DNA of 5,030 nt from CALZFJ01 sp051878575 (GTDB taxonomy: Bacteria; Bacteroidota; Bacteroidia; Bacteroidales; Muribaculaceae), in assembly GCA_051878575.1 (NCBI GenBank), contig JBJEKJ010000113.1, positions 1-5,030 on the forward strand, given 5' to 3'. Both the position numbers and the translations under genes were made by a program. Numbering within the stretch: position 1 is the first letter of the stretch; every line of letters begins with the position of its first letter. This document shows positions 1 to 5,030 of this stretch, one piece after another. A model generated the notes under the pieces. It saw only the letters and a list, made by a program, of their open reading frames with translations. It made no database searches and was not told the origin of the DNA.

Positions 1-332
1 ATGTTGCTTCAAGAGCACGTAGAAAAAAAATCTTAAAACTTACAAGAGGTTACTACGGAAGTCGTAAGAACGTTTGGACCGTTGCCAAGAATACTTGGGA
101 GAAGGGTCTCACCTACGCTTACCGCGACAGAAAGAACAAGAAGCGCAACTTCCGCGCGCTGTGGATTCAGCGTATCAACGCTGCCGCACGTCTTGAGGAC
201 CTTTCTTACTCTAAGTTGATGGGCTTGATTCACAAGGCAGGTATTGAGATCAACCGCAAGGTGCTCGCCGACCTCGCTATGAACAACCCCGCAGCTTTCA
301 AGGCTATTGTCGACAAGGTTAAGAACGCTTAA
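1..332 (+). CDS. rplT: 50S ribosomal protein L20 (5' end missing)
   Basis: L20 is a 23S rRNA-binding protein of the large ribosomal subunit, needed early in 50S assembly. The reading frame starts at base 3 (bases 1-2 end a codon cut by the window) and gives 109 residues before TAA at 330-332. The protein opens VASRARRKKILKLTRGYYG, followed by RKNVWTVAKNTW, a basic RDRKNKKRNFRALWIQRINAAAR stretch (split here as RDRKNKKRNF and RALWIQRINAAAR) and LSYSKLMGLIHKAGIEINRK. These are hallmark L20 segments: a basic N-terminal extension and a globular C-terminal domain. The family is usually about 115-117 residues, so only about 7 N-terminal residues lie outside the window. In most bacteria rplT is the last gene of infC-rpmI-rplT, and the hairpin just downstream agrees with an operon end here. 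No internal damage is seen. Identification is very secure. Confidence 0.97.
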   Translation, partial: VASRARRKKILKLTRGYYGSRKNVWTVAKNTWEKGLTYAYRDRKNKKRNFRALWIQRINAAARLEDLSYSKLMGLIHKAGIEINRKVLADLAMNNPAAFKAIVDKVKNA

Positions 333-360
333 TACAGTCGATTGTAATCGAAGAGACAAC

Positions 361-398
361 GGACCGTTGTTGCCGCCGCGCAGCAACGGTCTGCTTGT
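361..398 (+). terminator. probable intrinsic terminator of the rplT operon
   Basis: GACCGTTGTTGC at 362-373 pairs with GCAGCAACGGTC at 380-391: 12 bp with a single G-U, extendable by g361/t392, around a 6-nt loop. The tail at 392-398 is only moderately T-rich (TGCTTGT), so termination may be partial. It lies 29 nt after the rplT stop. A small self-complementary sequence (TCGATTGTAATCGA, 338-351) sits between the stop and this hairpin. The stem is clear in the sequence; its role as a terminator is inferred from position. Confidence 0.7.
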
Positions 399-465
399 GT
401 GTCGCAGGATGCTATTGTTGAAAAATGATAAAAAACGATAGGCGGCACATTATGTAAGGGAAAAA

Positions 466-497
466 TTTGGTAATTTGAATATAACATTGTATATTTG
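466..497 (+). promoter_or_regulatory. Bacteroidetes-type promoter for the non-coding RNA
   Basis: The -33 element TTTG is at 466-469, followed by a 20-bp AT-rich spacer and a perfect -7 element TATATTTG (consensus TAnnTTTG) at 490-497. This is the known primary sigma-factor promoter form of Bacteroides and relatives. It predicts a transcription start near 501-506, directly upstream of the structured region and separate from rplT. Confidence 0.82.
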
Positions 498-502
498 CAT
501 TA

Positions 503-753
503 CAATGATGATGAGAAATAACCACATCAAAGCAGACTGGGAAACTCATCAATTTTATATGAAATGCCGAGACAAGCTTTCGTTTCCAATGGCGGGCCCC
601 AACCTATTATTAGGTGCTTTCATGCCAGGCGGATTACAAAGGATAGGAAGCCCTCAAAACCTGATTATCGGAGTTTCATCGTATCCCTTTGATGTGGCCT
701 TTATAACAGATGCCGGCAAGCGCAGCATGGCGCTTCCGGCATCTGTCTTTTTT
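503..753 (+). ncRNA. structured non-coding RNA, probably Bacteroidales-1 family (6S-like architecture)
   Basis: This is an independent transcription unit of about 250 nt bounded by a consensus promoter and a strong terminator. Its ends are joined by long-range helices: CCACATCAAAG at 522-532 pairs perfectly with CTTTGATGTGG at 687-697, and inside that GAAACTC at 541-547 pairs with GAGTTTC at 671-677. Further internal helices are possible: 561-564 with 583-586; TGGC 590-593 with GCCA 624-627 around ACCTA/TAGGT (602-606/611-615); or, as an alternative fold, GGGC 594-597 with GCCC 650-653 plus CCTAT 603-607 with ATAGG 643-647. The result is a long rod with internal bulges. From established knowledge, Bacteroidales-1 RNAs were described as independently transcribed RNAs often lying downstream of L20 genes, which matches this position. 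The closed-rod layout resembles 6S RNA, the RNA polymerase-binding regulator, but I cannot prove homology. Exact ends are inferred, and the RNA may be trimmed to about 505-705. It does not show the conserved cores of SRP RNA, RNase P RNA or tmRNA. Confidence 0.75.
706..753 (+). terminator. strong intrinsic terminator of the non-coding RNA
   Basis: Bases 706-716 and 718-723 pair with 736-746 and 730-735, giving 17 bp with one bulged C (717). The core AGATGCCGG...CCGGCATCT is GC-rich and the loop is AGCATG (724-729). A run of six T follows at 748-753. This is the clearest terminator in the window and fixes the 3' limit of the RNA unit. Confidence 0.92.
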
Positions 754-805
754 ATGCGTTTTTGCGTGTTTTTGTGGCGGTTGCCGAAAATATGAAGGCG
801 AAAAC

Positions 806-836
806 TTTATGATTTGCGAAATGATTATTAATTTTG
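806..836 (+). promoter_or_regulatory. candidate promoter for the DUF1599 / DoxX-like unit
   Basis: A perfect -7 element TAATTTTG (TAnnTTTG) lies at 829-836, with TTT (806-808, in CTTTAT) 20 bp upstream as a weak match to the TTTG/TTG -33 element. It would start transcription near 840-845 and leave a leader of about 70 nt before the start codon at 915. The stretch 754-914 is otherwise without a credible gene. A second near-match (TATATTG, 906-912) is too close to the start codon to be used unless the mRNA is leaderless. Confidence 0.5.
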
Positions 837-914
837 TGGTTGCACAAGCGCATGGCGTCACTTGCATGGCGCCGCGACTGACCGTGCTATCAAGTAACTA
901 CAATATATATTGCA

Positions 915-1460
915 ATGGCTGATACAAAAGAGCAATTTGAGCAAGTGATAAAGATATGCCGCGACTTGTTTGTCAAGAAACTTCATGATTATGGGGCTTC
1001 GTGGCGAATAATGCGTCCGGCATCGATTACCGACCAGATATTCATCAAGGCAAAGCGCATACGCAATCTTGAGATAAAGAAAGTGTCGAAAGTGGGCGAG
1101 GGGATATACCCCGAGTTTGTGGGAATAGTGAATTATGGCGTGATAGGCCTTATTCAGCTTGAGCTCGGATTCGCCGATGAGGTGGATGTTACGGCCGAGC
1201 GCGCCATTGAGCTCTACGACAGGCACATCACGGCTACTAAGGAGCTGATGTATGCCAAGAATGCCGATTATGATGAGGCATGGCGCAATATGCGCATAAA
1301 TTCCTACACCGATTTGATTCTGACCAAGATTCAGCGTACTAAGCAGATAGAGGACAATAACGGCGCGACGCTTGTTTCGGAGGGTATCGACGCCAACTAT
1401 ATGGATATGATTAACTATTCGCTCTTTGCCCTCATTAAGTTGGAGTATGGCGAGGATTAG
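915..1460 (+). CDS. DUF1599 (nucleotide modification associated domain 1) protein with two internal repeats
   Basis: The product is a soluble 181-residue protein with no signal peptide or membrane segment. It consists of two copies of an alpha-helical unit about 93 residues apart. DYGASWRIMR at 25-34 matches DYDEAWRNMR at 118-127. The following TDQIFIKAKRIRNLE (39-53) matches TDLILTKIQRTKQIE (132-146). EGI...IVNYGVIGLIQLELG (62-85) matches EGI...MINYSLFALIKLEYG (156-179). The [DY]Y-x2-[SA]W-R-x-MR and NY-x3-x-LI-x-LE motifs are those I associate with DUF1599, a family Pfam links to nucleotide modification, although no catalytic activity is established for the bacterial chromosomal members. 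The ATG at 915 is the only sensible start and has no clear ribosome-binding site, as is usual in Bacteroidetes. The last 14 nt overlap the next gene, suggesting co-transcription and translational coupling. Molecular function is unknown. Confidence 0.88.
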   Translation: MADTKEQFEQVIKICRDLFVKKLHDYGASWRIMRPASITDQIFIKAKRIRNLEIKKVSKVGEGIYPEFVGIVNYGVIGLIQLELGFADEVDVTAERAIELYDRHITATKELMYAKNADYDEAWRNMRINSYTDLILTKIQRTKQIEDNNGATLVSEGIDANYMDMINYSLFALIKLEYGED

Positions 1461-2820
1461 TAAAAGGAATAAAGCGCAGAGTCACGATAGCGAGTCGCCG
1501 CAGATGGAAACCCCGCACCCCGGTCAGCCGGAGAGGAAGGAGTCGAGGCTGTATAAAGGCGTATGGGGCGTGCTTGCGGTCGAGCTGTTGCGTCTTGCGG
1601 TTGGGGGAATCTTTCTGTTCTCAGGCTTCGTGAAAGCCATCGACCCGTGGGGGAGCGTGTATAAGTTCGGCGAGTATCTTTCGGTATTTGGCTTCTCCGA
1701 GTTTGATTGGATTCTGCCATTTATGTCGTTCACGTTGTCGACGGCCGAGTTTATGCTCGGAGTTTTCATGGTGCTGGGCATCTACAGGCGGTTCACGCCT
1801 TTCGCCATGCTCCTTGCCATGACAGTCATGCTGCCGCTCACAGGTTATTTGGCTATTACCGACGCAGTGCCCGATTGCGGATGTTTCGGCGACGCCATAG
1901 TGCTTGGCAACTGGACCACCTTTTTCAAAAACCTGCTTCTTGTGCCCGCAATACTCTATCTGTGCGCATTCAACAGGCGTGTGAAAAATATATATGGCTT
2001 TGCAGTGCAGTGGCTTGTGGCGTTTTTCTCGCTCACCTACGCGCTTGTGGTGGCATTTGTGGGCTATTACTATCAGCCGATGCTCGATTTCCGCCCATAT
2101 CCGGTAGGCAGCCATATATCTCAGCAACCCGCTGCCGACGGAGCTTCCGATGCCGCCAACTATCAGTTTGTCTATGAGAAAGACGGCAATCGTGCCACAT
2201 TCACAATCGACAGCCTGCCCGACGACACGTGGACATTCGTCGATCGCAAGTTGAGGCCCGGTGTGCGTCAATCGTCGGCATCGGCCGAGGGTGTGGCTAT
2301 CACGCAAGCCGACGGAGATCCTGCCGATGGCGTGATTCGCGACTCTGGCGAGCAACTGCTATTTATTTTCCCCGACATGAAGGCCGTGGGAATATCCTAT
2401 ACGTATCTTATCAACGAGATTTACGATTATGCCGAGTCGCACGGAATCTATGTGGTGGGGCTCACCTCGGCCGGCGAGGAGGAGATAGAGGAATGGAACG
2501 ACCTTTCCATGGCCTCCTACACGCTCTACACCGTCGACGACAGCGTGCTGAAGATGATAGCACGCGGCAATCCTGCCGTGGTGTATCTGAAGGACGGACG
2601 TGTGAAGTGGAAGCGCACGCTGCAATCGGTGTCGATGGAGCTTATATCTTCGAGCCGCGAGATGGCTGATATAGCAGCCGATTTCGATGCCCGGAAGTGG
2701 CTTTATGGGCTCACGTCGACGTATATCATGGCGATGGTGCTACTGCTAATTGTCAACAGAACGCACCTGTTATGGAAAATTCGCATAAAAAGCAATAATA
2801 AAACGAAAAATAAAGCGTAA
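1447..2820 (+). CDS. DoxX/MauE-like membrane protein with periplasmic thioredoxin-like region
   Basis: With ATG at 1447 the product is 457 residues, and it overlaps the DUF1599 gene by 14 nt. A TTG at 1426 and an ATG at 1504 are alternative starts; the hydrophilic first 35 residues do not decide between them. Residues about 42-64, 88-112, 118-138, 157-175 and 185-209 form five hydrophobic segments with the DoxX/MauE look (ELLRLAVGGIFLFSGFVKAI; ILPFMSFTLSTAEFMLGVF). The DCGCFGD motif at 143-149 gives a conserved Cys-x-Cys typical of MauE-like proteins linked to thiol redox chemistry. Residues about 210-415 are predicted periplasmic. Inside this, a strand LLFIFPD, a helix and ARGNPAVVYLKDG, with a possible cis-Pro at 376, resemble a thioredoxin fold, but no CxxC active site is present. 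A sixth membrane segment at about 420-441 and a basic tail end the protein. This arrangement recalls a Bacteroidetes family often annotated only as DoxX family protein; biochemical function is unknown. Confidence 0.85.
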   Translation: MARISKRNKAQSHDSESPQMETPHPGQPERKESRLYKGVWGVLAVELLRLAVGGIFLFSGFVKAIDPWGSVYKFGEYLSVFGFSEFDWILPFMSFTLSTAEFMLGVFMVLGIYRRFTPFAMLLAMTVMLPLTGYLAITDAVPDCGCFGDAIVLGNWTTFFKNLLLVPAILYLCAFNRRVKNIYGFAVQWLVAFFSLTYALVVAFVGYYYQPMLDFRPYPVGSHISQQPAADGASDAANYQFVYEKDGNRATFTIDSLPDDTWTFVDRKLRPGVRQSSASAEGVAITQADGDPADGVIRDSGEQLLFIFPDMKAVGISYTYLINEIYDYAESHGIYVVGLTSAGEEEIEEWNDLSMASYTLYTVDDSVLKMIARGNPAVVYLKDGRVKWKRTLQSVSMELISSSREMADIAADFDARKWLYGLTSTYIMAMVLLLIVNRTHLLWKIRIKSNNKTKNKA

Positions 2821-2825
2821 ATTTG
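2818..2825 (+). promoter_or_regulatory. candidate -7 promoter element for tpiA
   Basis: TAAATTTG matches TAnnTTTG exactly and includes the TAA stop codon of the upstream gene. It would start transcription near 2830 and give a leader of about 35 nt before tpiA. No TTG is seen at the usual -33 spacing. The upstream sequence 2787-2815 is very A-rich, which might help polymerase binding. tpiA may also receive read-through from the DoxX-like gene. Confidence 0.5.
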
Positions 2826-2866
2826 CATTCAGATTTAGAAACACTCAAAACACTACATTAAATAAT

Positions 2867-3619
2867 ATGAGAAAAAACATTGTTGCAGGTAACTGGAAGA
2901 TGAATACTACAGTTCCTGAAGGCGTGAAATTAGCAAGTGAAGTAAATGAGGCATTGAAGGGTGTTACACCTAAGTGCGACGTTGTGATTGGCGTGCCTTT
3001 CACACACCTTACGGCCGTTAAGGCTGCAATCGACTCCTCGAAGCTCGGCTTGAGTGCTGAGAACTGTGCCGACAAGGCTAAGGGAGCCTATACAGGTGAG
3101 GTTTCGGCTGCTATGGTGGCATCGACAGGTGCCGAGTATGTGATTCTCGGCCACTCAGAGCGTCGTGCCTACTATCATGAGACAGTGGAGATACTTGCCG
3201 AGAAGGTGAAGCTCGCGCTTGAGAATGGCTTGAAGGTTATCTTCTGCATCGGTGAGGTGCTTGAGGAGCGCGAGGCCAACAAGCAGAACGAGGTAGTGGC
3301 TGCACAATTGGCATCGGTGTTTGACCTCACTGCCGAGCAGTTTGCCAATATCGTGCTTGCATACGAGCCGGTATGGGCAATCGGTACAGGCAAGACTGCC
3401 ACAGCCGACCAGGCCGAGGAGATTCATGCGTTCATCCGCAGCCTTATCGCCGAGAAGTATGGCAATCAGGTAGCCGACGACACTACTATCCTCTATGGCG
3501 GTAGCTGCAAGCCTTCGAATGCCAAGGAGTTGTTTGCCAAGCCGAATGTCGACGGTGGCCTCATAGGTGGTGCGGCACTCGATGCAGCATCGTTCATGGG
3601 CATTGTCACAGCATTCTAA
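2867..3619 (+). CDS. tpiA: triosephosphate isomerase
   Basis: This cytoplasmic glycolytic/gluconeogenic enzyme interconverts dihydroxyacetone phosphate and glyceraldehyde 3-phosphate. At 250 residues it has the normal family length and forms a complete TIM barrel. The substrate-binding N9 and K11 lie in AGNWKMN. The electrophile H96 is in ILGHSERR (93-100), the catalytic base E167 is in AYEPVWAIGTGK (165-176, with the mobile loop 6), and the phosphate-binding YGGSCKP (210-216) and GLIGGAALD (231-239) are all present. C127 in the conserved FCIGE segment is kept. The start at ATG 2867 gives the standard MRKNIVAGNWKMN N terminus; no Shine-Dalgarno sequence is visible, only AT-rich DNA. It lies 46 nt after the DoxX-like gene and is likely driven by the element at 2818. 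No defects are seen. Confidence 0.98.
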   Translation: MRKNIVAGNWKMNTTVPEGVKLASEVNEALKGVTPKCDVVIGVPFTHLTAVKAAIDSSKLGLSAENCADKAKGAYTGEVSAAMVASTGAEYVILGHSERRAYYHETVEILAEKVKLALENGLKVIFCIGEVLEEREANKQNEVVAAQLASVFDLTAEQFANIVLAYEPVWAIGTGKTATADQAEEIHAFIRSLIAEKYGNQVADDTTILYGGSCKPSNAKELFAKPNVDGGLIGGAALDAASFMGIVTAF

Positions 3620-3669
3620 TAGTGGCACGGCACAATTGGATGACGTTGGGCATATATTAGAGTAAATAG

Positions 3670-3724
3670 CGTAGGGATGCAGCGTGCAGCGCCAAAACTT
3701 GGTCTATGCAGCCGTGTCCCTGCG
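3670..3724 (+). other. long imperfect hairpin downstream of tpiA (terminator-like or structured RNA)
   Basis: CGTAGGGATGC at 3670-3680 pairs with 3714-3724 (11 bp, three of them G-U). The stem continues across a mismatch and a one-base bulge with GC 3682-3683 and TGCA 3685-3688 pairing to 3711-3712 and 3707-3710. An inner hairpin CCAA/TTGG (3692-3695/3699-3702) caps it. No T-run follows (AATTTACATT), so it is not a standard intrinsic terminator. It lies 50 nt after the tpiA stop and about 60 nt before the next gene. It may attenuate transcription, protect the tpiA mRNA 3' end, or be part of a dispersed repeat. Confidence 0.5.
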
Positions 3725-3785
3725 AATTTACATTATTCATAATTTGTCATAATTAGGCATAAATCAATTGGAATATCGTTCTGTT

Positions 3786-4265
3786 ATGAGAATCGGTCAG
3801 ATAATCTTATCGTTGATTGTGGCGGCGACGCCCGTTGCGTATCTCAGCGCACAAGATGCTTCTCGCGGCAATATAGTTGAGTATATGGAGCGCGACTCGC
3901 ATGAGCAGGTAAGTATCAGCCAGCCGGCAAAGCTCGCTGAGCGGCTCGATGCGCGAAGTGGCAGCAAGGATAACGGAGCGAAAAGCGTGAGCAAGAATGC
4001 CGTGGGCTATAGAATCCAGATTTTTGCCGACAACAATCAGCGCACTGCAAAGGGTGAGGCCGTGGCGCGCGAGCGCAACATTGCGGCACGCTATCCCGAG
4101 ATGGGATGCTATCTCACCTACAAGGCGCCTGCGTGGCGACTTCGCATCGGCGATTTTATGACGCGCGAGGAGGCTGTGGAATTTATGAACGTGCTCAAGA
4201 AGGAGTTTCCATCGTATTCCAGAGAGATGATTGTGGTGGTTGACAGAATTAACGTTGCATTATGA
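3786..4265 (+). CDS. secreted SPOR-domain protein
   Basis: The product has 159 residues from ATG 3786, which places a clear signal peptide at the N terminus (MRIGQIILSLIVAATPVAYLSA), probably cut around residue 22 just before QDA. The upstream TTG at 3768 would only add six residues ahead of it. Residues about 24-70 are a polar linker (SKDNGAKSVSKN). Residues about 73-155 match a SPOR domain: GYRIQIFADNN opens the first strand, YKAPAWRLRIGDFMTREEA carries the typical aromatic/RIGDF core, and IVVVDRI closes it. SPOR domains bind glycan strands stripped of peptides and direct proteins to sites of cell-wall remodelling or division. The protein is therefore expected in the periplasm, though its partner is unknown. 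No catalytic domain is present. It overlaps folE by 4 nt, so the two are probably translated together. It may be transcribed from the AT-rich region 3725-3785, where no full promoter consensus was found. Confidence 0.88.
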   Translation: MRIGQIILSLIVAATPVAYLSAQDASRGNIVEYMERDSHEQVSISQPAKLAERLDARSGSKDNGAKSVSKNAVGYRIQIFADNNQRTAKGEAVARERNIAARYPEMGCYLTYKAPAWRLRIGDFMTREEAVEFMNVLKKEFPSYSREMIVVVDRINVAL

Positions 4266-4834
4266 TTTTACACAAATATGACGATGCTTTAGTCGCACAG
4301 ATTGCTGAGCATTACAGAAAAATTATTGAGCTTATAGGAGAGGACCCTGAGCGTGAGGGGCTGAAGAAGACTCCCATAAGGGCTGCTAAGGCGCTTCTCG
4401 ACGTCACTCGTGGCTATGGCGAGGATCCGTCGAGGATAATAAAGTCGGCCGTTTTCGAGCATGCCGGCTCTAATATTGTGGTTGTAAAGGATATTGAGTT
4501 CTACTCGCTATGCGAGCACCACATCCTGCCATTTTTCGGCAAGGTTTCTATCGGCTATATCCCCGATGGCGCGATGATCGGGCTTAGCAAGCTCGCACGG
4601 CTTGTCGACACGTTTGCCCATCGCCTGCAAGTGCAGGAGAGGCTGACGAGCGAGGTGTGCCGCGCGCTCTACGATGAGTTGAGGCCAAAGGGCGTGATTG
4701 TGGTGTGTGAGGCCGGACATCTGTGCATGAAAATGCGTGGGGTGGAGAAGCAAGAGAGCGCGACAACGACGCTTGACTATTGTGGCGCGTTCGACGACGT
4801 GAATTTACGAAATGAGTTTATGCGCTTATTATGA
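4262..4834 (+). CDS. folE: GTP cyclohydrolase I (type IA)
   Basis: This enzyme converts GTP to 7,8-dihydroneopterin triphosphate, the first step of tetrahydrofolate (and in some bacteria queuosine precursor) synthesis. It is a cytoplasmic, zinc-dependent homodecamer in the family. The 190-residue product carries GEDPEREGLKKTP (26-38), YSLCEHHILPF (81-91), a VDTFAHRLQVQERLT segment (115-129) and HLCMKMRGVEKQES (153-166). From the E. coli enzyme (Cys110, His113, Cys181), the zinc ligands here should be C84, H87 and C155, with H86 and H153 matching the catalytic histidines 112 and 179. All are present, so it should be active and of the zinc type IA class, not FolE2. The start at ATG 4262 lies in an ATGA overlap with the SPOR gene stop, pointing to translational coupling. 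The C-terminal TTTLDYCGAF is standard. Confidence 0.97.
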   Translation: MILHKYDDALVAQIAEHYRKIIELIGEDPEREGLKKTPIRAAKALLDVTRGYGEDPSRIIKSAVFEHAGSNIVVVKDIEFYSLCEHHILPFFGKVSIGYIPDGAMIGLSKLARLVDTFAHRLQVQERLTSEVCRALYDELRPKGVIVVCEAGHLCMKMRGVEKQESATTTLDYCGAFDDVNLRNEFMRLL

Positions 4835-4861
4835 GCGTGTAACGCAAATTTAACGAAAAAA

Positions 4862-4890
4862 GGGAGAAAAAATATTGAAATTTTTTACCC
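4862..4890 (+). terminator. weak AT-rich terminator-like hairpin after folE
   Basis: GGGAGAAAAAAT (4862-4873) can fold onto ATTTTTTACCC (4880-4890), pairing GGG/CCC and the A-run with the T-run around a short internal mismatch. The T-run is in the 3' arm, and the stem is mostly A-U, so termination would be weak. It lies 27 nt after the folE stop and just before the tRNA promoter. Confidence 0.35.
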
Positions 4891-4915
4891 GATAATTTGC
4901 AAGTTCCGATAATTT
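4889..4915 (+). repeat. short direct repeat CCGATAATTT over the tRNA promoter
   Basis: CCGATAATTT occurs at 4889-4898 and again at 4906-4915, a 17-bp spacing. The first copy overlaps the -33 element. It may be chance in AT-rich DNA, or a protein-binding site pair. Confidence 0.4.
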
Positions 4916-4927
4916 ATCATAACTTTG
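4896..4927 (+). promoter_or_regulatory. Bacteroidetes-type promoter for tRNA-Gly
   Basis: TTTG at 4896-4899 is followed by a 20-bp spacer and a perfect TAACTTTG (-7 consensus TAnnTTTG) at 4920-4927. Transcription should begin near 4931-4936, leaving a leader of about 45 nt removed by RNase P processing. The spacer length and consensus quality are identical to those of the promoter at 466-497. Confidence 0.82.
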
Positions 4928-4976
4928 CACTCGCAAAAACGAAATAACGGAGTTCATTGCAAAGATTGAAAAGAAT

Positions 4977-5030
<54 letters not shown>

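Noticed and set aside
620..660. Possible SRP RNA core (GGATAGGAAGCC resembles GGAAG-type loops)
   Set aside because: The characteristic SRP symmetric/asymmetric loop sequence and hairpin were not found, and the unit is too long for the small bacterial type.
475..795. 106-residue open frame over the non-coding RNA, with three ATGs in a row at 505-513
   Set aside because: The frame runs through the terminator stem and its T-run, the sequence is explained by long-range RNA pairing, and the peptide shows no recognisable domain. Its first part also lies within the promoter.
906..912. TATATTG as a promoter -7 box for the DUF1599 gene
   Set aside because: It lacks one T of the consensus, has no -33 partner, and sits only 2 nt before the start codon, which would require a leaderless mRNA. 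The element at 829-836 is a better candidate.
676..922. Small open frames on both strands over 676-867 and 710-922
   Set aside because: They overlap the terminator and the leader of the DUF1599 gene and have low-complexity or Cys-rich composition with no recognisable motif.
1621..2355. Long minus-strand open frame (244 codons) inside the DoxX-like gene
   Set aside because: It is an antisense shadow: the sense frame has clear membrane segments and the DCGCFGD motif, while the antisense product is His/Arg-rich without domain features.
1707..2669. Second + frame open stretches within the DoxX-like gene, considered as a sign of a frameshift
   Set aside because: The main frame is continuous from 1447 to 2820 with consistent domain content, so no frameshift is needed.
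3155..3628. Minus-strand open frame opposite tpiA
   Set aside because: tpiA is complete with all catalytic residues on the + strand; the antisense frame is a by-product of its codon use.
3740..3746. TAATTTG as a promoter -7 box for the SPOR gene
   Set aside because: It is one base short of TAnnTTTG and has no TTG at the expected -33 spacing.

Overview
The window looks like ordinary chromosomal housekeeping DNA from a member of the Bacteroidales (phylum Bacteroidota). Three signals point there. The stable-RNA promoters have the Bacteroidetes form TTTG-N20-TAnnTTTG instead of -35/-10 boxes. The starts lack convincing Shine-Dalgarno sequences. The gene order DUF1599 / DoxX-like / tpiA / SPOR / folE is one I associate with Bacteroides relatives. 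The mixed-GC coding sequence would suit a Muribaculaceae- or Bacteroides-like genome, but the genus cannot be fixed from this window.

Layout, all genes on the + strand. (1) 1-332: the 3' part of rplT (ribosomal protein L20), followed by a hairpin terminator at 361-392. (2) 466-753: an independent transcription unit with a consensus Bacteroidetes promoter, no credible protein, nested long-range helices and a very strong intrinsic terminator. It is best read as a structured non-coding RNA. Its position just downstream of rplT with its own promoter fits the Bacteroidales-1 RNA family, and its long closed-rod architecture recalls 6S RNA. (3) 829-2820: a candidate promoter, then a two-repeat DUF1599 protein overlapping a DoxX/MauE-like membrane protein that carries a periplasmic thioredoxin-like region. 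(4) 2818-3619: tpiA (triosephosphate isomerase), with a -7 promoter box overlapping the stop codon of the preceding gene, followed at 3670-3724 by a long imperfect hairpin. (5) 3786-4834: a secreted SPOR-domain protein and folE (GTP cyclohydrolase I), sharing an ATGA stop/start overlap. (6) 4896-5030: a consensus promoter and the 5' two thirds of a tRNA-Gly(GCC), cut by the window end.

The genes span translation (L20, tRNA-Gly), a probable regulatory RNA, glycolysis (tpiA), folate/pterin synthesis (folE), cell-wall binding (SPOR) and a predicted membrane redox-type protein. I see no mobile element, CRISPR array, phage gene or defence system. The item most worth a second look is the non-coding RNA at about 503-753. 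Next are the fused DoxX/thioredoxin-like protein and the hairpin after tpiA.
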